A DNA stretch of 64,000 nucleotides from Selaginella moellendorffii (GCF_000143415.4 NW_003314268.1:3051502-3115501), one strand, 5' to 3'. Counted from the stretch's first letter, positions 1 through 12,493 are shown. Numbers and translations are program-made. The notes: generated by a model not told the origin, from the sequence alone.

Positions 1-31
1 ATCAAGGTGGCCGTGGTATTTGTTCGCACAG

Positions 32-341
32 GGTGTCCTTTACATCGACCAGATGACTCCAAGATCACTGAACTCAATTGGACAAGAACTTTTGGTACTT
101 TGCCTGTAGAGATTCCATAGTTGTGTGTGCCCTCATGTCGGCTTTGTTTGCAGAATCTGGAAGAGGAGTTTGAGAAGAGGTCTGGGACGCCTCCTCCCGA
201 TGCGTTTAAAGACAAACTGTTAAGTTTGATTCCGCTCGTCTCCTGCGAAGATGCTCGGTTCGATTACGCGCTCCGTTTTCAACTTACCGGAAATTTCAGC
301 TGGTGAAGAACAATAAGCCTAAAAGCGAATCCAACCGAGCG
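32..341 (+). pseudogene. peptide deformylase (PDF1B-like), 3' exons only, unit 1
   Basis: Two exons remain of a chloroplast-type peptide deformylase, the enzyme that removes the N-formyl group from plastid-made proteins. Exon 32-94 reads GVLYIDQMTPRSLNSIGQEL, which matches the segment just after the HEYDH metal-binding motif. Exon 154-341 begins NLEEEFEKRSGTPPPD, the usual helical C-terminus of PDF1B. The catalytic exons lie outside the window. In unit 2 and 3 the second exon stays open to its splice donor (GCG|gtgagt), but here a CGA codon has become TGA at about 303-305, after GNFSW. The reading downstream of the normal PDF end is of unknown meaning. The family assignment is good; whether the copy works cannot be judged. 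Confidence 0.7.
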
Positions 342-858
342 GTGAGTGCCTTGCTTTTATTTCCATCGTAGAAGATGGCTGGAAGCTGAACCTTTTCTCC
401 TTTTCTTTTCTTGTGTGATATTTTTTCAGAGTTGCTGTCGACGATCCCGTGCCACACGACCATCTGAAAACGATATGGCCGACCTTCATATCATCCTGGT
501 TAACGCTGAGAAGAGAATCAGAGCACTGACTGCCTCCAAAACTACATCGGTGAAAAGGCCAGAAGAAGTGCGAGTCTTCCGGGCGAGGAAGTGGTCCGAG
601 TCTTCCGGATGTTTATCACGAAGGCGCGAAAATGAGGATATGTCCGGGAAAGCAGGTGTATCAACACAGGGAAGGCCAAGTTGCGACTCAGGAATTCAAA
701 CGCAACAACAGAGGTGGCAGCGAAAGTTCCGAAAGATCAGCGTCCGGAATCGGGAGAAGCAACTAGACGACGGCCAGGACGTTGAGATCGGCGTGGAAGG
801 CTAGCAGGCAAAGTACACAGTGTGGGCGCTAATCTCGTGTTTTTGCAAAAACTTGCAG
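342..858 (+). other. uncertain coding block between deformylase and lipase, unit 1
   Basis: An intron-like stretch (gtgagtgcc ... ttttttcag) is followed by an open segment starting at 475 (MADLHIILVNAEKRIRAL, then a Lys/Arg-rich run). A later open segment (RQKFRK-like basic residues, ending LDDGQDVEIGVEG, stop near 804) precedes the lipase exon. Compared with units 2 and 3 about 0.35 kb is deleted near 570, which fuses the two segments. It may be the 5' exons or UTR of the lipase, or the end of another gene. No family was recognised. Confidence 0.4.
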
Positions 859-2772
859 GAGGATACGTGCGGGATTGAAGTTTCCGCGGTTTCTGGGTTG
901 TTTCCAGAAGACTTAGCACTCTATAAAATCCTCTTTTTGATGAGGAGTTGTGGTAAGTCAGAATTTCATGTTTTAAAGCTATCCTCTTATTCTTCTCTTC
1001 GCTCTTGAACTTCGACATTGTCAGGCTATTTCCAGTATGGGCACTCGTGTCGCAGATGATAGATGCTATCTCGTAGCACACTATACGAGCGTGTGGTCGT
1101 ACCTGTGGCCTCACATCTCGCATTCTTTGGACGTCGGGAGTGTGAACTTGGATTGGAGAGCGAGATTTTCTCTGTTTATGCTCTGGAGCGTGAGGTCTAT
1201 CTCTCAACCGCTGAAGCACTTTGGAAGATGGGTGGAGAAGGCAATTAACATTTGTGCATCCAATGGAGGAATTCTCAGGACCTTGTATACTCTTTCGATG
1301 GATCCACAAGGTAACTAGAATTGATTTCACAGTGTTGACTTTTAATTGTGTGCTGTTCTTCCAGCGCTTGTTGATCCTTCCGAGGATTCGGAGAGCTACC
1401 TAACTTTCAACGGCCACATGGAACCAAGAATCAGGCTCCTCCAAGCCCCTTCGTCTCAGCGTCTGTGTCTTTCATGTCCAGACTCCAAAGCGGTAGCAGA
1501 TGTTTGTGCTATGGCGTCTAAGGTTGCGTATGAGAACCCGAAGTTCATCGAATTTGTCGTGAATCAAAATTGGAAGGTAAGTCCAAGCCTTGCACAACCT
1601 CTGACTCCATCAGCTTCTCCTTTGCAGATGCATCTACTAGGAACTTACAACTGTTGGAACGGTAAGAGGTCGCTATCCAGTTTCATCTGACGTTGCCCTC
1701 ACCCTTTCATGCGACAGAGTTTCAGAAAAATAACTCGACTCAAGCATTCATGTTCGCGGACCGGGAAACTGATGCCGGAGCCATCGTTCTTGCCTTCCGG
1801 GGAACGGAAGCCTTCAATGCATACGACTGGTGCACAGACTTGGATTTCTCCTGGTACGAGCTCCCGCAGCTCGGCCGTGTCCATCTCGGATTCCTCGAAG
1901 CACTGGGCTTGGGCGACAGGACCAGGATGCAAAGCTTCCAGAGGTTGAAGCAGAACATCTACGAGAACTCGAGGACTCCGTTGCCACAGACTCCAACATC
2001 TGGATTACCCGACTTTGTCCTCAGCGATGAGACGAAGCTGCTCGCATACGACCACATCAGTGCGGAGCTCGTCACCATCCTCCGGAAACACAGAAACGCA
2101 AAGCTCTACATCACCGGTCACAGCCTCGGCGGCGCTCTGGCGACGCTCTTCACCGCCATGCTCTTCTACAACCGGGAAGAGAATCGAGTCTTTTACAACA
2201 CCGAGGACGACGTTGCCAGGAGGCTCGCGGCGCTCTATACGTTTGGCCAGCCCCGCGTTGGGGACAAGAGCTTTGCGTCCTTCATGGACACCAGCTTAAA
2301 CAAGCCAACCATGAGGTACTTTAGAGTTGTCTACAATAACGACATGGTAGCTCGAGTTCCCTTCGACAACTCTCTGTTTGGCTTCAAGCATTTCGGGAAT
2401 TCCTGCTACTTCACTTACAACTACACCCTCCAGGTACTTTACTCCGAGACACTGCTCTCTGTGTAGGATCCATATTAACTTTCTATGCAGATCCTTCCGG
2501 ACGAGCCATTTCCCAATTTCTTCTCCCCGCTTTACATGGTGCTGTCCCGGCTTTACGCGCTGTTCGAGCTCGTCCAGAGCTTCTTCATGAGCTATAGATA
2601 TGGCGGGGAGTTTAGCGAGACGAGGTTGTCCACTGTGGCAAGGATTGCAGGCTTGCTCGTGCCTGGGATCGCCGGCCACAGCTTGGTGAATTACATCAAC
2701 TGCGTCAGGCTGGGGCCCGACCATCTCGATCCGGCGTGCCTGCAAAACACGGAGTGGGATAAATCCCAGTAA
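859..2772 (+). CDS. class 3 triacylglycerol lipase, OBL1 (oil body lipase) type, unit 1
   Basis: This gene probably hydrolyses triacylglycerol at the surface of lipid droplets, as plant OBL1 lipases do. Exons with good GT-AG borders are 859-952, 1056-1310, 1365-1576, 1628-1661, 1718-2433 and 2491-2772; all join in frame with no stop (about 530 codons, a normal size for the family). Visible landmarks are AMASKVAYENPKF, the oxyanion-side FRGTEAF, WCTDLDFSWYELP, the nucleophile elbow ITGHSLGGALATLF, FGQPRVGD, the likely catalytic Asp in VVYNNDMVARVPF and the likely catalytic His in GIAGHSLVNYINCVRLGP. A hydrophobic N-terminal region (LFMLWSV...) corresponds to the membrane-associated part of OBL1. 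The start codon lies upstream of 859 and could not be fixed. This is the only one of the three copies with both an open frame and a canonical GxSxG elbow. Confidence 0.9.
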
Positions 2773-3635
2773 GCATCGCAACTTCGTACATGTCAAATAA
2801 AACTTACACATGGTGTCATTCAGAAAATATAAAAAATGAACACAATTACATTGCCTTCAGAACTGAATGCACAATGGAATTCTCTGTATGGAGACAGGGC
2901 TATTACTGGTGAAAATGCAAGCATGGAATGAAATTATGCAATTTATCCTTACCACCCAGAAAGGAACCATAGACAAAGCACTGATGATCGAATCTATCCA
3001 CCTCGACTATGAGTTCCACAAAAGATGGTGGCATGACTGTGTGGCTTGTTGCAATCAGATGTCCTCTATTTCTTTAACTACAGCTCTAACTCTACAATAT
3101 CTTTCCACTCCAAGATTGCCACTTGTGCAAGGAGTGCTTCCAAGTTGAAAATGTTCTTAATGACTAGCAAACAACATTGATTCAAACATTCAATCCCATG
3201 GTTTTCAGAGAAATGGATTAAATAGTGAACATTAGCCATGCCATCTAAACCCAAGCTTCCAAGAGGCATGTGGTAATACATTGGTAAAAGCTTTTATATT
3301 TTAAACAAATATAGTACTCAAGTCTAGGCTATATAATATTAATATATATAAAGATAAATTAATCTCTCATATAGCTAGTGATTAAAAAATTTAAATATTT
3401 TTTATTTTCTTCTGTGAGTGCTTGGAATATGGAAAGGGAATACAGAAATGTGCATTTCAATTAGCCTAAAAACCCTAGCTTATATACAGGAGCTAGTGGT
3501 CCAGATTGAAACCAATTCTGACGGCTACCAAAATCCCACTACGCTAATATTAGTATACAGCATCATAACTGTACACTTGGCCCTCACACTTCTATATATA
3601 AATAATCTTTAAATTTTATTTAAAATTAATTTTTA
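2773..3635. other. intergenic region, lipase to lectin, unit 1
   Basis: The lipase 3' flank (to about 3290) has mixed composition and is conserved in all three units. It includes a short open frame (2867-3148, MHNGILCMETGLLL...) that persists as 69-96 codons in every unit but matches no family I know. From 3290 to 3635 the DNA is very AT-rich. It is probably 3' UTR plus spacer. Confidence 0.5.
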
Positions 3636-4530
3636 ATGTCTATACTTTTAGTTCTTTTTATTTTAGCTATACATTGTAGAATTGTATTTGGTAAAATAGA
3701 TATAGATTGGGGTAAAAATAATTCACTTACTGAGGAAGATATTAATATAATTTTACACAATATAAAAAGACTTGCACTAAAATTACATGAATCTCATCTT
3801 TATCCACAAAATTATATTGATACTGATTTAATAGATATTGATGGAAGTGGTGTTGTTATAAAACTTTAATGTTTAACTAGAAGTACTCCATATTGTTCTA
3901 CAGGAGTTTCAACTGGAAAACCAGTTTTAGATGATTTTTGCCAAAAATTAATAAATGAAATAATTAGAAAGTTAATAAATGATTTATTGCAAGCATTTTC
4001 TAGTGAATCTAATAATTATCTTATTTGATATATATTAGTAACTCATTGGAAACCCTTAAATTATTTAGAAAATATAAATATTGTTTTCAAATATTTTGAA
4101 AATTGTGATATTACTTTGACTACTTTAAGTGCTGGTTTCTTTGATCATATTTTATATAAATTTTTATATAAAAAATTTAATTTTATATAAATTTTTACAA
4201 TCCCCAAATCGTATGAATATACTATATATCAAAATGAATTGTAAACTTGCATTTTTTCTGGAAAAACTAATTTATGGGAATCTCCAAATAATGAATATTT
4301 TGGAGAGTGTTTTTTAGATCTGCAAAATGATGGAAATTTAGTGTTTTACACTTCTAAACTAAATGTATTATAGTCTCCCAATACGTATTGTTATGAGAAA
4401 CCAAACTGTTTACTTTTAACTTATATTACAGTTGAAGATAATTGTAAACTGGTGAGTTACTTGACAACATATCCAAGCAGAGATTGGTGGACATTATATT
4501 ATTCTAAACATATTGGCTGCTTAAGCTAGA
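3636..4530 (+). pseudogene. secreted bulb-type lectin-like gene, broken, unit 1
   Basis: This is an orthologous copy of the intact lectin at 17837-18718. It opens with the same signal-peptide start (MSILLVLFILAIHCRIVFGK) but stops at a TAA at 3867-3869, where unit 2 has CAA-type sequence. Further on it carries CGA->TGA (around 4026), lost codons, a duplicated AT stretch near 4150-4195 and another in-frame stop (about 4370, TAG for TGG). The bulb-lectin motif (QNDGN) is still readable near 4320-4345, out of frame. It is not translatable as one protein. Confidence 0.85.
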
Positions 4531-4685
4531 ATTGTCTTACTGAATAGAAAATAATTTGCTCTTACAAGAATTGAAGAATCCGTCCTCTTCATTCCTCTTG
4601 ACCTTCAGAACTAGCAGCCAAGGGGGACATAACTAGAAATCATGTGGGGTTGCCTGCGCAAGTTCGAATCCAACCTTGATTTTCT

Positions 4686-6019
4686 TCATTTTCTTTTAAT
4701 CACCTTACTTTGTTTATGCATTTTGTACAAGTAAAACACACAAAAGTAAAGAGACCAAAGTAACTGGTCCACATTGTCCTTAGTTTCTTCATCATCTTCA
4801 AACACTTTGTCGTTCCCCTTGGCATCGTCCATCAGATCATCCCACATCTCCTCGCTATCTTCCTGGATCTCATGCTTGATTATCACTTTCCTCCCCACCA
4901 AGTTCGTCTCCACCACCGCCACCTCTTGTATCCTCGTCATGCCACTCGATGTTCCTCCTCCTCCTCCTGCTGCCACTGTCTTCTTTCTCTTGGCTCGCGG
5001 CACCGCTGTGGATGCCGGCCTTGAATTTCCTCCTCCTCCTCCCAGCCTCATCTTTCCCTTCCTAGGCCCCTGGACCAAATGCTCCGGATCACTGCCATCG
5101 CTAAACTCGTCACTGCCATTGTGCTCCACCATCTCCTCCTTGACATGCTCCCTCTTGAGATGGAGGTTGAGCTTGTACTTGTAGAAGTAGTGCTTGTCAC
5201 AACCTTTGTGAGGGCTTGTGAATGGTCGACTGCTGCCAGTTGCTGCTGCTGGTTAGAGAAANNNNNNNNNNNNNNNNNNNNNNNNNNNNNNNNNNNNNNN
5301 NNNNNNNNNNNNNNNNNNNNNNNNNNNNNNNNNNNNNNNNNNNNNNNNNNNNNNNNNNNNNNNNNNNNNNNNNNNNNNNNNNNNNNNNNNNNNNNNNNNN
5401 NNNNNNNNNNNNNNNNNNNNNNNNNNNNNNNNNNNNNNNNNNNNNNNNNNNNNNNNNNNNNNNNNNNNNNNNNNNNNNNNNNNNNNNNNNNNNNNNNNNN
5501 NNNNNNNNNNNNNNNNNNNNNNNNNNNNNNNNNNNNNNNNNNNNNNNNNNNNNNNNNNNNNNNNNNNNNNNNNNNNNNNNNNNNNNNNNNNNNNNNNNNN
5601 NNNNNNNNNNNNNNNNNNNNNNNNNNNNNNNNNNNNNNNNNNNNNNNNNNNNNNNNNNNNNNNNNNNNNNNNNNNNNNNNNNNNNNNNNNNNNNNNNNNN
5701 NNNNNNNNNNNNNNNNNNNNNNNNNNNNNNNNNNNNNNNNNNNNNNNNNNNNNNNNNNNNNNNNNNNNNNNNNNNNNNNNNNNNNNNNNNNNNNNNNNNN
5801 NNNNNNNNNNNNNNNNNNNNNNNNNNNNNNNNNNNNNNNNNNNNNNNNNNNNNNNNNNNNNNNNNNNNNNNNNNNNNNNNNNNNNNNNNNNNNNNNNNNN
5901 NNNNNNNNNNNNNNNNNNNNNNNNNNNNNNNNNNNNNNNNNNNNNNAGAAGGGAGGAAAAAATCCACTGGCATCAAGTCTTCGTAATTTTTGCAAGTGTG
6001 GTGCAAGTTCTAGTGGCAT
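4686..6019 (-). pseudogene. YY1-like C2H2 zinc-finger gene, unit 1 (interrupted by assembly gap)
   Basis: Read on the minus strand, an N-terminal exon (MPLELAPHLQKLRRLDASG, start at 6019) is followed by the gap 5262-5946, and then a C-terminal exon. The finger region reads PFTSPHKGCDKHYFYKYK: the first zinc cysteine, present in units 2 and 3, is Ser here. After the finger comes LHLKREHVKEE, a Gly/basic linker and an acidic tail (EDSEEMWDDLMDD...). The stop codon used in unit 3 (TAG) is CAG here, so the frame runs on to 4686. The finger-plus-acidic-tail layout resembles the C-terminus of Arabidopsis YY1, a nuclear transcription regulator. With only one finger, and that one mutated, this copy is probably non-functional. 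Confidence 0.6.
5262..5946. other. assembly gap (N run)
   Basis: A run of 685 undetermined bases lies inside the YY1-like gene of unit 1. The corresponding stretches in units 2 and 3 are much shorter (about 0.2 kb), so the gap size may be only nominal. Confidence 0.99.
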
Positions 6020-6025
6020 TTTGCT

Positions 6026-6325
6026 CAACCAATGTGATGTCTAACTTGCTTAAGATGGTTGATTCATATTCTCTCTAATGGGTTTAATGAAAACTAAACC
6101 AAATAAAAGGAGAGAACCACCATAAATGGTTTAATAAGTTTTTAAGTTGGAGAGACTATGCTCCTTAGAGGATGGATAAGATATAGTGAGCCTTTAGTGT
6201 GAAACTGTTGACAAATATTAGCTGGGTATCAAGGATGAAAAAAATTGGTAATCCATGATGAGTTTACTTTATAAAATGGTTTATCATTCATAAGAACATC
6301 AAATTTTGTATATGGGTGGTGGAGT
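6026..6325 (+). mobile_element. 3' internal fragment of an A-family LTR element, unit 1
   Basis: This stretch matches, in degenerate form and on the opposite strand, the internal DNA next to the 3' LTR of element A (24864-25140). Shared blocks include the AAACCAAATAAA region and the purine-rich GGGTGGTGGAG immediately before the LTR. It is the remnant of an element of which only the 3' end survives, and it is shared by all units. Confidence 0.7.
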
Positions 6326-8301
6326 TGTGAGACACAAATCTCTAAGCCCCAAAGTTAGGTAGAAAGGGTGCTATATAGTAGTGGTTGAAGCAGTAGTTCA
6401 ACAAGCATAACATGTATGGACTAAAGGTTTTGAATTGGAAAGTCGAAAGTGGGAGTGGAACTCCAAACGAAGTGTTTGAGGGATGAGTACAAAGCAATCG
6501 ATGAATGAGTTTTTTAAAAGGGATATAAAAAAGACTCACACATGGCAAGTGTTGTGATACATAGAAGTGTCAGAAATGAGTCTGAAAAGGAATCCAAGAA
6601 GGAGTCTAAGAAGGAGTTTGAGAAAGACTCGAAATGGAGTTCGAGATGGACCCAAGGTGAAGTCCGAGATGGACCCCAAATGGAGTCTAAAATGGACCCC
6701 AGATGGAGTCTGAGATGGACCCAAGATAGAGTCTGAGATGGACCCAAAATGGAGTCTAAAATGGACTTGAGATCGAATTCAAGATAGACCCTAGATTAAG
6801 TCATAGATTGTAGCGCATGTGATTATGAGATGAAATTTGAATATACTGTCACCATGGATCCTTAAAACCTTGGGGGATACATGGGGATAAAATAGGCATT
6901 AAAGGCTCTCTCATCAAGCAATTGCCCCTTTTCTAGTTAGCTTAAGGGGAGAGAGATAAGGTGCGCTACGTGTGGTATCGAAGCAAATGAGGGTGAGTGT
7001 AGTGCATATGATCATAGGATGAGATTTAGATATATTATCATTGTGAATCCTTAAAACCTTAGGGGATAAATGGGGATAAATAAGGAGAGAGATAAGGTGC
7101 ACTACATAGATGGACCTGAGATGGAGTTTGAGGTTGAGTTTGAGATGGACCTGAGATGGAGTACAAGGTCAAGGCCAAAAAAGATATTGAGACCAAGTTT
7201 GAGTTCAAGTCTGAGTCCAAATCCAAGTCCAAGTCCGATAGTGAAAGCCCAAAGCATTTGTCTCCCCAACCCTAGAGGGTTTGATAAGCTCTAAAAGTAT
7301 AGTAAGGGGGAAGACTCCAATGGAGCCAGTTTGGCCAAGAAAGACCAATATGATCAAGGAAGGTTATACTTATGTGTTGGGTGTTGATATAATTACTAAG
7401 GACTTCAAGGCTAAAATAAATACAAATAAACAAGTAGGGTAACTTGATGAAATGTTCAAGAGCCAACATTAGCTCTCCTAAGAGATTAAATGGTCGCTAC
7501 TCCCAATTCAAGTGTGGGTAGCACTACCTACTTGGATACTTGGCATGGCTCATTAGAACCTCGCTCTAACCACATGGCTAGAGCACCCAAAGGCAGAAAG
7601 TGGGGGAGAGTACCCACAAGACTCGCATAGGACCACAACATTTCAAAATGTCATTCCAAAGTACTAGACTGTGGAAAGGAAAAGAAGTACTCCAAGCGAA
7701 AGGTGGGGGAGAGTACCCACGAGACTCACATAGGACCACAGTGTTTCAAAATGTCATTCCAAAGTCCTAGATTGTGGAAAGGAAAAGAAGTAATCTTTTT
7801 TGTGCTACAGTTATATGGTGAGGAAGTTCCAAAAGTTGGTGGGACTTAATGATCAGGCTTTTAAACCTTGACTCAGTGTTGGCAAGTATGGTAGTGGATA
7901 AAGATTTGGTGGGAACTGAAAAAGGGATATTAGGGAAGGGTGTTCCCCATGTCTTCTAGCATTTTAAAGATGCTAAAATATGGTTGTGGGATGATCACTC
8001 ATAGATAGATGGCCTACTCTTTGAAAGATGGGGTCTGTGATGTAGGTGGTCTTTGACCACCGATGTAATATAACTGAATAGGCATGGCCTTAGCATAATG
8101 GGTTGATATCTTGGTGGTACCTTAGTGTCAGTCATAAAATCAGACAAGTGGAGCACTTGGTAAGTGGCATAGATGTCATTTACGAGGATAGCATGTTCTA
8201 AGTCAAGAATAGGATATATGGAGATGGCGAGCAAAACTCCTCCAAGTGGTCAAAAGTATTCTTAAGTGACTAAAATAGAATGGAAAATTTAATTGCTTAC
8301 A
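6326..8301 (+). mobile_element. A-family LTR (old copy), unit 1
   Basis: The LTR begins TGTGAGACAC and ends AATTGCTTACA, matching the young LTRs of elements A and A2 with many transitions. It holds a decayed minisatellite at about 6570-6790 and 7105-7240. The same LTR at the same place in units 2 (20037-21700) and 3 (49937-60907, interrupted) shows that it inserted before the unit was duplicated. Confidence 0.85.
6570..6790 (+). repeat. decayed 12-bp minisatellite inside LTR
   Basis: Variants of GAGATGGACCCG and GAGATGGAGTCC follow one another, with many substitutions (for example gatggaccccag, gatggagtctg). It is the older form of the arrays at 23937-24636 and 58685-58935. Confidence 0.8.
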
Positions 8302-11085
8302 TGATAAAGTGTAAATCAATCAAATACCTTTGTCTAACAGACTTAAAATTCAAGCAAGAGTTAGAAACATATGCTAGAAAAACCTAAAGTATTGAAATAA
8401 TTGAGCTTTATAACAAAAAAAAAAAAATGATTCAAAAATCTCTAGAACTGTTCAAAAAAATCTGGGAGTGAGTTATATAATAATAGCATTAGAAGTTTGT
8501 TGATCCAAGCCAACACTTCAAATTGCCATTATAATGCCTAGTTATCTTTGAAATATCATATGTTAACCAAAACCACATGAAAACATATATATGGATGAGT
8601 ATGGTTTACACAATATAGTATAATTATGCATGTCCTAGTGTTTTAAGGGATTATTGAAATTTGATATTGCTTTTACATTAGGACATTTTTAACGCTGCAC
8701 AAAGTAAGATCCTAGCTGCAGGGACGACTTTTCTTCAATCATTTCTGTAAGAGTTAGAGCTTCTTGTCAAAGAAGGTGTAGAAGTGATATATAGTTTCCA
8801 GGAGGTTTTGAGTATTGCCAATTATGCTAAATCAAAGAGTTATTTATGTGATTCTTGAATTTAATCATTTTGCATAATGCAAGATTCTCAAGATGTCAAA
8901 TAGTGATAAAATTAGATGTAGGAGATGCCATTAGGAGACAACTAATGCTAGTATTTTATCTAAATTCATAAAGCTACATAAAAGGATTGAAAGAATGGTG
9001 TTTGAAAAACTAAAACTATCGAGCTTGATGGTTTACAAGTCCATTTAAGAGAAGTACAATAAAATAAAGGGATTCAAGGAAAGTCATTACTATTGAAACT
9101 AAAAACACATATTTATAACTATATATTTTTCTTACTATTTTTGTAACTTGTTTTTGCAGACTCTATATTTTAGAAGCATGCATCATGGAACCAATACATA
9201 CTCTTGCAATTAACAACTGCAAGAAAATCAATAAAGAGATTTTTAGAGTCATGATTAAAATTAAAACAAAGGTAAGGATGATGACTATTCACTCACCATT
9301 TTAACAAGATGATATAATGTTAACCACCATAAAATCTTTTTCTTGGCTCATGCAAATGAATAAGGTTTTCTTTCAATGGTATACTTTATATGTGATAGCT
9401 ATATTGGTTGGAGATGCCTTGATAGAATAGTTGAGGCTCATATTAAATATTATGACCATCTTCTATAAGCCAGAGATTGACATTTGAGACCATATGGACA
9501 ATTAAATCTATTGAATGGCAATTCATATATGTCTATATTATAGTAATATTTGGGACAAAATCTCACTGACAATATCTTTATTTATGAAGAGCATATAGTG
9601 CTAAAAGTGAGTTCCAGGTTTTGTATGAAATCCCCACTAATTGAAAATAATATGGTTGAAACATCATAAGAGGTGTGAACTAGGTTTTGGTATGATTTTT
9701 ACTTAACTTTTTTTTTTCTACAGATCATTCTTCAAAAGTATGAATTTGCGAAAGATCAAAGAAACTAATAGGCTACTACCACTAGAAAGTCTGAAGAAGA
9801 TCTTAGGATCCTACTTTATTACACTATAAATAAAAATTGTGCCCTTACAATTTATAGCCTTGTTGTGGAGAAAAAAAAAGGGATCCTTAGCTTATGTTTA
9901 CATAAAACTAAAATCATTGTTAGCCATTTCATACCAATGATTACAAAATGTAGAGTTATGTTCAGTTTGGAGGAACTCATAGAAAACAAAAATGGCCCCA
10001 TCTTTGATGCCAACACAAATGCAATTTGAATTTTTATTATGTTTTTGGTTTGCTTAGAGTAGTGTAGAATATACTTGAATATTCTAGGATATTCCACTAT
10101 CTAATGATTGTTATTCACTTGAATTAATCTCGTATTTGTAATTTTATAGATATAATTATAACTTATAAACTTTCCTAAATATTTCCTTGTATATTCTAGT
10201 TTATTTAATGGTTGATATGTAATAAGATTAGTCTTTATAAACTTCCAGTTAATCAATTATATTATTAAATAATAATAATCAATACTATTAAGCAAACCAA
10301 ATGTTGCTACATGCAACATGCAGCAAATTATTATTATTTTACTTATCAGAAAATTTATATTATTGAGACTTATTTAATAGCAAAGTAGTATAAGAATTCT
10401 AATTACAATGTTTAAGGCACTTTGTTTCTGTTTTTTTTCTTAAATAACACATTTTTAGGGTAGATAAATACACTTGATGGCATATTTTAACTCTTGATTT
10501 TATGCATTCTGATCATATATACAATCTTAATTTCCAGAAGTATTTTCCAACAACAGCAATATAAATTTTAGTTGAGGACATAGTAGAACTTTAAGGAAGG
10601 CTTGCCCATATTGTGGAGGTTACATTAATGCAAACTATATAGATCAAGTTGTTGGAGAGCATTGATAATGTTCCAAAAACTTTATACTTGAAAGATCCAT
10701 CTTGCAATTCTTAGTGAATAATATTAAGTTTTTTGTTTACTTACATAGGCAAGTAAACACTTTCAAGGATGGATGAGTTAAAGACATTGCCGTTTGATAT
10801 TGGATAATATAGGCTTATAATAAACTGGGTAGATTAGATGGTCGGCTATGACATGAATAATTTGATCAAACTATAATCTATATGAATAATTATATAGCAT
10901 ATAAACTCTAGAAAACTATTTGGATAACAATGTTTCAGTGAAAAATAATTTATTTGAAAAACTATAAACTATCTAGGCTATAAGAAAATTATGTGAAAAA
11001 GCCATATGAAAATGTATTAGTGCACTAGAGTAAAAATAACCATATAAAAATTTATACATAATGCTAAAATTATATTAAAAAAACA
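8302..11085. other. AT-rich duplicated block, unit 1
   Basis: About 2.8 kb of strongly AT-rich DNA is highly similar to 38511-41025 and 60908-63590. There is no long open frame. One exon-like piece (9160-9271) is bordered by a good acceptor (ttttgcag) and donor (AAAG|gtaagg) and is open for 37 codons (LYILEACIMEPIHTLAINNC...). A second acceptor-like site (polyT-ctacag, about 9723) precedes an open piece, IILQKYEFAKDQRN. It may be remnants of an AT-rich gene or of an unrecognised element. No function can be assigned. Confidence 0.5.
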
Positions 11086-11396
11086 ACCGGCATGGGAAAA
11101 GCCGTGTTTGATCGCTTCGTGGAGTCTGGACAGTGGCTCCAGTGACTTGGCTTGTGACATGCTCATGGTCAAGCTCTATTGCCTGTGGAAGGAGCAATCG
11201 CTCATTTTGCAAACCATGGCAGCCAAGTTTGGCATTTCCTAGATTGTCAATGGACAAGCAAACAGGTGGCATTGTAGTGGCTACACTCGGCAGTGCAGCG
11301 TGGGAGTAGAGAGAAGATCGAGGTATAGTTTCATATCAAAAATTGGAAAACCTGAAAACACCGACATTTCTCAAGTGTTTATTGTTGGCTGAGCGC

Positions 11397-12493
11397 CTAA
11401 GTGATCTCTAGGAGGCACTTGCGTGCGTTCCACGCATTGAGCGCATCCTGGGGACTCCAGTTGATGACTTGACGACCAACAAGAGTCTTGAGCATGCCAT
11501 CGTAGAACCTCTTTTGCCCCCTGGCAAGCTCCGCTTCACCGCCAAGGGTAGGCATCTTGTTATACCCTTGCACCGTCCTGCAAGTCTGTCAATACCAAAG
11601 TGCTTGGAAACGCGGCTCTTACCTGATGAAGAAGCGGCCAACCGGGTGAAGACCATTGGGGATTCTCATCTTGATCTTAGCGAAGTCCTTCCACGTTTCG
11701 AAGTTGTTCTGTAATTCGGTGCGGGTGAAGCTTGGAGTGAATTTCTTCGGATTCACCTCCATCTTTTCTTCCGGGAACTCTGCGCACACGACCACAAATA
11801 GCTAGACGGGCAGCCGTTTTTGCAGTCATTTACCTTGCAAGCTGGCCTGATCAACCTGATGGTTCTCCACCCAAACGAAACCATCTATTTCCAGGATTCC
11901 GTAATACCAGTCATCCTTGTCACGTCAGCGCTCATGATCCAAGTGACTAACTATTCTTACCATGGTGGTAACTGGCGGTCTGTAGCTCTTCGGACGCGCT
12001 GCTGTGTCCAGGAGTTCCTGTATGGCGTACATAGCTGGCTGGTAGAGATTCTCGACGCCCGCGTTGCGTTCGAAATCCAACGTCACCTTGAGCCGCAGGC
12101 CACGAAGCGTGTAGCGTTTAGTGTACACGTACATCTTCCAATCCGAATGGTGCTTCGGAGAAGAATTGCTCGCAGACTGAGGTTTATCAGCAGGTCATCT
12201 GTTGAAGAGTCCAAAGACTCTCAGAGTTGGGAAGGCGTCAACCTGGGTCGCCTGTCTTCCTTGTCAATCTCATACTGGAGCACAAAGTCCGCTTTTTTCT
12301 CAGATGGCGATGACGGGGGCTCCTTTTCAAGTTCGCGGGGCCTTGTAAAGCGGCCTGCATCTCTTCTTTGCAATCACCTTGGAACGCAGTCGAGTAGGCC
12401 ACATCGTTGGCGATGAGCTTGTTGACGCAATGAAGAGCCTGACATCTCCACGGCAGCAAACCTATCGTATGAGGGCATCTGATGCTTGCATAG
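11397..12493 (-). pseudogene. unrecognised multi-exon gene ('gene X'), unit 2
   Basis: Several minus-strand blocks read as exons. One contains SDWKMYVYTKRYTLRGLRLK and continues to PVTTM, ending at a donor (ATG|gtaag, ~11962). Another reads WYYGILEIDGFVWVENHQVD. A third reads NPKKFTPSFTRTELQNNFET to HPVGRFF at a donor near 11620. The last, ELARGQKRFYDGMLKTLVGR, ends ARKCLLEIT with a stop at 11397-11399. An upstream block reads CPHTIGLLPWRCQALHCVNK. I do not recognise the family. Relative to unit 3 this copy has lost two splice acceptors: about 18 bp including an acceptor are deleted near 11923, and CAG has become CGG near 11541. It is therefore probably defective. Confidence 0.5.

Larger units (their letters stand above)
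1..11085 (+). repeat. tandem segmental duplication, unit 1 (5' truncated)
   Basis: This is the first of three direct repeats of a multi-gene unit. It enters inside the deformylase and carries the lipase, lectin, YY1-like finger gene, LTR fragment and AT-rich block in the same order and orientation as at ~11086-41025 and ~41026-63590. The lipase stop codons lie at 2772, 17019 and 47075. Subtracting the 16.5-kb insertion in unit 2, the spacings are 14.2 and 13.6 kb. Boundaries are approximate because the array is continuous. Confidence 0.9.

Noticed and set aside
2296-2811. 171-codon minus-strand frame, repeated at 16543-17058 and 46599-47114
   Set aside because: It is a shadow of the GC-rich lipase exons; the plus-strand frame has the family motifs and splice sites.
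5048-6044. Frames of over 250 codons crossing 5262-5946
   Set aside because: Most of their length is the N gap, so they are not evidence of coding.
11820-12416. 198-codon plus-strand frame (and 41752-42156 in unit 3)
   Set aside because: It lies opposite the gene X exons, which have splice signals and more protein-like composition on the minus strand. The plus frame is not preserved at its end between units.
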